Made by a program: the position numbers and the translations under genes. From CAZOSF01 sp964582415 (lineage in GTDB: Bacteria; Bacteroidota; Bacteroidia; Flavobacteriales; Flavobacteriaceae): a stretch of DNA of 24,488 bases. The notes beneath the pieces were generated by a model. That model ran no database searches. It worked only from the letters and a program-made list of their open reading frames with translations, and was not told the origin of the DNA. The stretch lies in assembly GCA_964582415.1 (NCBI GenBank), contig CAZOSF010000036.1, forward strand, positions 1-24,488. The letters are read 5' to 3'. Positions within the stretch are counted from its first letter, which is position 1. Each line of letters starts with the position of its first letter. Positions 20,919 through 24,488 of the stretch are shown piece by piece.

Positions 20919-22346
20919 ATGATGAAATTGATTCTATCGTCGATTGTAAGTTTATTTTTCATTTTAACCTCTTTTTCCCAAACCATCGAATTCACGCTTG
21001 CCGATCCGCAACCCACGCTTATCGAGGTGTATGGAGGTTCCTTTGCCAGTGGTGACATCGACGGCGATGGAGACATTGATTTATTGATTTCGGGCTTAGA
21101 CCCGGGCAGGGAAACGGCCTTGTACCTTAATGATGGAATTGGGAATTTCAGCGAAGTTACTACTATTCCTTTCCCAGAAGCCTCGGCGACTGTCTCCATT
21201 TTTGAAGATCTGGATGGCGATGGGGATTTGGATTTGTTTTTCTCGGGAAATGGTCAAGGAGTTGGTGAGTTTGCGCACATCTACATAAATGACGGTTCGG
21301 GCACCTTTACACAATTGGTAAATCCCGATATACCTCAATTTCAAGATGGTGCCGTTGGTATCGCAGATGTAGATGGTGATGGGAATCCCGATATTCTCAT
21401 TTCCACTGAGGATGCGAACGGCGTATTCATCGCGGATGTTTATCTGAACGATGGCAATGCTAATTTTACCGTAGAGGGGATTACTTCTATAACTCCTGTG
21501 AAATTCGGAGCCTTGGCCTTCATTGACGTTGAAAACGATGGTGATCAGGATGTTATTATATCTGGTTTAACCGAAAACAATGATTATTCTACTAGGCTTT
21601 ATCTCAATGATGGTTTAGGAAATTTTAATGTGGATACAAATTCTACGTTCGAACAGTTGCAAGCCGATGATATTGATGTAGCCGATACCGACAATGACGG
21701 TGATCTTGATATTTTATTTTCAGGAAGAAATGATGATGGGGTATTCACGTTGCTGTATGTTAACGAAGGAAACGGACAATTCGATGAATTGAATCCTACC
21801 AACCTTCAGCAAACTTTTGCAGGCACCAATGCTATTGCCGATTTGGACAATGACGGTGATCAAGACATCGTTATCATCGGATCCCAAGAAGGGGGACTTC
21901 CCAATATCTTCAATATTGTGTATCAAAATCAAGGCAATAATGAATTTACCCAAGCAGATATGATAGGTGGGGAATACATTGCGGCCTGTGCGGTGAATGA
22001 CTTTAATGGAGATGGTTTACTGGATATCATCATCCAGGGATTTGTGGACAATACGAATGTATATTGGAATAGTTCTATGGTTTTGGGAATTGACGAGGTG
22101 GCAGCCGGCTTCCCAATAGCGACGATATATCCAAATCCATCCGACGGGGCATTTTTTGTTCAATCCAATAGTTCCCAGATGATATCTATGGAATTGTTTA
22201 CAGTCGAGGGTCAACGAATTTATCAGAATAATGGGATGAGTGGAATGGAACCTATTCAACTGAACCATCTTTCAGAAGGCTTGTACTTGGCTGTATTTAC
22301 TACTGCTACTGAGAGACAATCCTTTAAAATTCTTATATCAAAATAA
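20919..22346 (+). CDS. T9SS cargo protein with FG-GAP/VCBS beta-propeller repeats
   Basis: A 475-residue secreted protein. The signal peptide is MMKLILSSIVSLFFILTSFS. Seven-fold repeats (about 35-390) each carry a Ca-binding D-x-D-x-D-G loop (DIDGDGDIDLLISG, DLDGDGDLDLFFSG, DVDGDGNPDILIS, DVENDGDQDVIISG, DTDNDGDLDILFSG, DLDNDGDQDIVIIG, DFNGDGLLDIIIQG) followed by a Y-L-N-D-G-x-G-x-F strand, forming an integrin-like propeller. The C-terminal domain (about 398-475) has IYPNPSDG (403-410), SMELFTVEGQRIY, LSEGLYLAVF and FKILISK, the type A sorting signal for the type IX system. It is therefore exported and attached to, or released from, the cell surface. Likely adhesion or binding. It stands alone. 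Confidence 0.93.
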   Translation: MMKLILSSIVSLFFILTSFSQTIEFTLADPQPTLIEVYGGSFASGDIDGDGDIDLLISGLDPGRETALYLNDGIGNFSEVTTIPFPEASATVSIFEDLDGDGDLDLFFSGNGQGVGEFAHIYINDGSGTFTQLVNPDIPQFQDGAVGIADVDGDGNPDILISTEDANGVFIADVYLNDGNANFTVEGITSITPVKFGALAFIDVENDGDQDVIISGLTENNDYSTRLYLNDGLGNFNVDTNSTFEQLQADDIDVADTDNDGDLDILFSGRNDDGVFTLLYVNEGNGQFDELNPTNLQQTFAGTNAIADLDNDGDQDIVIIGSQEGGLPNIFNIVYQNQGNNEFTQADMIGGEYIAACAVNDFNGDGLLDIIIQGFVDNTNVYWNSSMVLGIDEVAAGFPIATIYPNPSDGAFFVQSNSSQMISMELFTVEGQRIYQNNGMSGMEPIQLNHLSEGLYLAVFTTATERQSFKILISK

Positions 22347-22400
22347 GAAGACAGGGCATAATTGCGAGAGTCTATCCGTAATCTCATACGCATTAAAATT

Positions 22401-22416
22401 TGGCAAGGATTTTGCA
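22401..22416 (+). promoter_or_regulatory. Sigma-54-like promoter
   Basis: TGGCAAGGATTTTGCA matches the RpoN consensus TGGCACGRNNNTTGCW at all but one defined base, with GG and GC correctly spaced as -24/-12. Transcription would begin near 22427. Confidence 0.5.
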
Positions 22417-22426
22417 CATTTAATAC

Positions 22427-22525
22427 GTAGTGAGTGAAACATAAAGTAAACGTCCAGGACGTCAATAAAAAGAAACATTTGCTATGAAAACAAAAGGCCC
22501 TTCCGAATTTGGAAGGGCTTTTTGC
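22427..22525 (+). ncRNA. Candidate small RNA
   Basis: The stretch from the predicted start of the sigma-54-like promoter to the end of the strong terminator (22492-22523) is about 100 bases. It has no convincing coding frame: the only ATG (22483) leads into the terminator stem. It includes a perfect DNA palindrome ACGTCC-A-GGACGT (22450-22462). A separate promoter for the downstream isomerase gene starts after the terminator, so this would be an independent transcript. No homology to a known RNA is recognised. Confidence 0.35.
22492..22523 (+). terminator. Strong intrinsic terminator
   Basis: Stem AAAAGGCCCTTCC (22492-22504) / GGAAGGGCTTTTT (22511-22523), 6-base loop, one G-T pair, followed by GCTTTGTGTTTTT. 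It lies 145 bases after the T9SS gene stop, far for that gene's own terminator. Confidence 0.88.
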
Positions 22526-22549
22526 TTTGTGTTTTTACGTTGCTTTGGG

Positions 22550-22580
22550 TTGGAAAGCCATGGGGTAATGTGTACCTTTG
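22550..22580 (+). promoter_or_regulatory. Promoter of the cyclophilin-FKBP gene
   Basis: TTG (22550-22552), 20-base spacer, TACCTTTG (22573-22580). Transcription would start near 22586, so the leader before ATG 22602 is about 16 bases. The box supports ATG 22602 over the in-frame TTG at 22578, which overlaps the -7 element. Confidence 0.7.
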
Positions 22581-22601
22581 CAATTCATTAAATATAGAAC
22601 T

Positions 22602-23534
22602 ATGCAAGACGGTATTTACGCTAAATTTTCAACCCCAAAAGGAGAAATCCTTATCAAACTAACCTATGATAAAACCCCTGGCACAGTGGGTAACTTCGTT
22701 GCCTTGGCGGAAGGCACTTTGGAAAACACGGCCAAACCTCAGGGGAAACCTTATTACGACGGACTAACCTTTCACAGGGTGATTCCAGATTTTATGATTC
22801 AAGGAGGAGATCCAACAGGTAGCGGCGCTGGTGGTCCTGGTTATCAATTCGATGATGAGTTCCATCCAGAATTGCGTCACAGTGGCCCTGGAGTACTCTC
22901 CATGGCTAATGCCGGTCCTGGATCCAATGGGAGTCAGTTTTTCATTACGCACTTAGAAACCCCTTGGTTGGATGATAAGCATACCGTATTCGGACATGTG
23001 GTTGAAGGACAGGACGTGGTGGATGCTATCGCTCAAGGTGACACCATGGATAAAGTGGAGATCATTCGCGTAGGTGCGGATGCGGAAAATTGGAATGCCG
23101 TTGAAGCTTTTAGATCTTTCAATGGAGCAAAAGCAGAGCGGGAAGCAGCTGCCAAAAAAGCACAAGAAGACCTGATTGAAGAGTTAGCCGCAGGATTCGA
23201 TAAAACGCCTAGCGGACTCCGTTACAAAATTGTTCAAAAAGGAAGTGGAGCCAAAGCCGAAAAGGGAAAAACAGTGGATGTTCATTACAAAGGCATGTTC
23301 CCTGATGGAAAAGTATTTGACAATAGCTACAAACGGGGCAATCCTATCTCTTTTCCTGTTGGAATGGGAAATGTGATTCCTGGATGGGATGAAGGCATTC
23401 AATTGCTGCAAGTAGGGGACAAAGCCCGCTTGGTGATCCCATCGCATTTGGCCTATGGAAGCCGTGGAGCAGGAGGGGTTATTCCTCCAAATGCGACCCT
23501 TGTTTTTGATGTCGAATTGATGGATGTAAAGTAA
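22602..23534 (+). CDS. Bifunctional peptidyl-prolyl isomerase: cyclophilin plus FKBP
   Basis: A 310-residue cytoplasmic protein (no signal peptide) joining two unrelated prolyl isomerase folds. The cyclophilin domain (about 1-165) shows YYDGLTFHRVIPDFMIQGGD (with the catalytic Arg in FHRVIP), GVLSMANAGPGSNGSQFFIT and WLDDKHTVFGHVVEG. A charged helical linker (about 175-205; AKAEREAAAKKAQEDLIEEL) leads to the FKBP domain (about 215-310) with VDVHYKGMFPDGKVFDNSY, NVIPGWDEGIQLLQVGDKAR, LVIPSHLAYGSRGAGGVIPP and NATLVFDVELMDVK. Both active-site patterns look intact. It should speed folding of many proteins, with the linked domains giving chaperone-like behaviour. Such fusions are known in Bacteroidota. 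Promoter and terminator both flank it, so it is a single-gene unit. Confidence 0.95.
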   Translation: MQDGIYAKFSTPKGEILIKLTYDKTPGTVGNFVALAEGTLENTAKPQGKPYYDGLTFHRVIPDFMIQGGDPTGSGAGGPGYQFDDEFHPELRHSGPGVLSMANAGPGSNGSQFFITHLETPWLDDKHTVFGHVVEGQDVVDAIAQGDTMDKVEIIRVGADAENWNAVEAFRSFNGAKAEREAAAKKAQEDLIEELAAGFDKTPSGLRYKIVQKGSGAKAEKGKTVDVHYKGMFPDGKVFDNSYKRGNPISFPVGMGNVIPGWDEGIQLLQVGDKARLVIPSHLAYGSRGAGGVIPPNATLVFDVELMDVK

Positions 23535-23553
23535 TTTGAAAAAAGATACCCTA

Positions 23554-23580
23554 AAATGCCCTTCGAATTGAAGGGCATTT
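23554..23580 (+). terminator. Intrinsic terminator after the isomerase gene
   Basis: Perfect 11-bp stem AAATGCCCTTC / GAAGGGCATTT with a 5-base loop and T-rich tail. It lies 20 bases after the stop and 15 before the next start codon. Confidence 0.88.
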
Positions 23581-23594
23581 TTTATTTTCAACCT

Positions 23595-24116
23595 ATGGAC
23601 ATAGAACAATTGAAATATCCCATAGGGAAATTTAAAAAACCGGACACTATTAGTGACGAAGCCTTGCAGGAAGCTATCAAGATTCTTCAGTTCTTTCCGG
23701 AACAACTAAAGCAACTCACCTACAGTTTGAAAGACGATACCCTAGACACCCCGTATCGTCCCGGAGGCTGGACCATCCGGCAGTTGATTCATCACATTGC
23801 CGATAGCCATCATCATAGCTATAACCGAATTCGTTGGACCCTGACAGAGGATAGCCCGAAGATAAAGGCGTACGACCAAGATGCCACTGCCGAATTGTAT
23901 GATTACAAGCATGCACCCATCGCTTTTTCCATAGCTCATATTCAGGCCATTCATCAGAAAATGGTATATATCTTACAGCATATAAACGAAGCCGATTGGG
24001 ATCGAACCTTTCAACATCCCGAATGGGAAGTGGCAACCGATTTAAAATCCTTAGTGCTACTCTATGCCTGGCATAGTATGCATCATTTTACGCATATAAA
24101 GAATGCTCTTATATAG
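23595..24116 (+). CDS. DinB/YfiT-type metal-dependent protein
   Basis: A 173-residue four-helix protein of the DinB superfamily, YfiT branch. MDIEQLKYPIGKFKKPDTIS is the usual YfiT N-terminus, YRPGGWTIRQLIHHIADSH holds the first metal histidine (His66/67), and the C-terminal YAWHSMHHFTHIKNAL holds the others (His160 and His164), the three-histidine site of this family. Relatives include putative metal hydrolases and thiol S-transferases that detoxify compounds with bacillithiol or similar cofactors; the actual substrate here is unknown. ATG 23595 is chosen because the earlier in-frame ATG (23556) lies inside the terminator of the previous gene. Only 15 bases separate that terminator from the start, so readthrough may drive it. 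Confidence 0.9.
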   Translation: MDIEQLKYPIGKFKKPDTISDEALQEAIKILQFFPEQLKQLTYSLKDDTLDTPYRPGGWTIRQLIHHIADSHHHSYNRIRWTLTEDSPKIKAYDQDATAELYDYKHAPIAFSIAHIQAIHQKMVYILQHINEADWDRTFQHPEWEVATDLKSLVLLYAWHSMHHFTHIKNALI

Positions 24117-24171
24117 TGAGCAGTGACCACGTGAGCTAAAGCAACGTGGGAAGGCAGTGAGCGGTGAGCAG
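24116..24171. repeat. Short repeat cluster with hairpin
   Basis: GTGAGCAGTGA at the stop codon, then CCACGT - 11 bases - ACGTGG (24127-24149), then CAGTGAGCGGTGAGCAG. The GTGAGC/AGTGA units are near-tandem copies. Such GTGAGCAGTGAGC strings occur between genes in Flavobacteriaceae genomes (from general knowledge). 24117-24272 holds nothing else recognised. Confidence 0.45.
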
Positions 24172-24272
24172 AGAAATTGTAACCAACAGATAAAAATATA
24201 CCTTTACTACTGTATTGATGGGGTAGCTGGGACGCTTGGGCATTTCTTAATAAAAAAAGCCAATTGCAAGAC

Positions 24273-24488
24273 ATGATGAGAAAAAAAATATATCTACTAC
24301 TATTTTTTATTGCATCTATTGCGATCACCTATTTCTCATGGAGTACCACTACTTACTTTGGACGCTATATAAAATGGAGAGCTTCGGATGTTGAAGATTA
24401 TAAAAAATTCCCTAACTATGAATTTCAACCCTCCGACAATCCCTTTTATTTTTCAAAAGAGCTTAAAAATGAACTGGACACCCTCAAA
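24273..24488 (+). CDS. Membrane-anchored protein, N-terminal part (possible serine hydrolase)
   Basis: The first 72 codons of a gene that runs off the right edge. MMRKKIYLLLFFIASIAITY is a signal peptide or N-terminal anchor. It is followed by FGRYIKWRASDVEDYKKFPN and a segment NPFYFSKELKNELDTLK. The SD(V/I)xDYKxFP stretch just after the anchor is reminiscent of beta-lactamase-like serine hydrolases of Flavobacteriaceae, but the catalytic SxxK motif would lie outside the window, so this is only a suggestion. ATG 24276, one codon later, is an equal start. Confidence 0.55.
   Translation, partial: MMRKKIYLLLFFIASIAITYFSWSTTTYFGRYIKWRASDVEDYKKFPNYEFQPSDNPFYFSKELKNELDTLK

Noticed and set aside
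22483..22590. Short ORF starting ATG AAA ACA AAA GGC before the isomerase gene
   Set aside because: It runs through the terminator stem and the downstream promoter, and its product has no plausible features.

Overview
The window looks like a chromosome segment from a Bacteroidota member, most likely the family Flavobacteriaceae. Several independent signs agree: promoters of the TTTG/TTG-N19-TAnnTTTG type, a secreted protein with a type IX secretion (T9SS) C-terminal sorting domain, a lipoprotein with an acidic export signal after its cysteine, and lineage-typical families (DUF4290, DUF6090-like, Bacteroidota START-like, DUF2911). Gene order is mostly housekeeping. Four runs of exactly 100 N are assembly gaps, and each one cuts a gene.

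Layout. 1-310 (minus): small divergent Fe-S ferredoxin plus a GNAT-like acetyltransferase cut by the window edge. 456-1696 (plus): contractile injection system tail tube protein and its AAA+ ATPase, ended by a gap. 1993-4544 (plus): a membrane-anchored PEGA-like/FGE-like/alpha-beta hydrolase fusion and a DUF6090-like membrane protein, ended by a gap. 4683-4756 (minus): tRNA-Met(CAT). 5030-6457: surface lipoprotein with three fasciclin domains. 6638-7918: START-like protein and class IV aminotransferase. 7915-12288 (minus): YqgE, HU, fmt, recQ and a P-loop kinase. 12362-14536 (plus): DUF493, DUF4290 and murA. 14657-15558 (minus): coiled-coil membrane protein and a second Fe-S protein. 15656-18123 (minus): SRPBCC, SDR and class I photolyase operon. 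18503-24488: DUF2911 protein, AraC regulator (minus), small secreted protein, FG-GAP/T9SS protein, cyclophilin-FKBP fusion, DinB/YfiT enzyme and the start of a membrane-anchored protein.

Most interesting signals. (1) The photolyase operon and the distant fasciclin gene share the arrangement TGTTTAA-N16-TTAAACA followed 5-6 bases later by a -7 box. This suggests one regulator, possibly of the light-responsive MerR (LitR/CarH) type, acting on both. (2) A sigma-54-like promoter at 22401 lies about 100 bases before a strong terminator with no convincing gene between, which is a candidate small RNA. (3) The tail tube/ATPase pair looks like an orphan or minimal injection-system module. (4) A 37-codon basic ORF lies upstream of the photolyase operon. 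No CRISPR array, insertion sequence or rRNA was seen.
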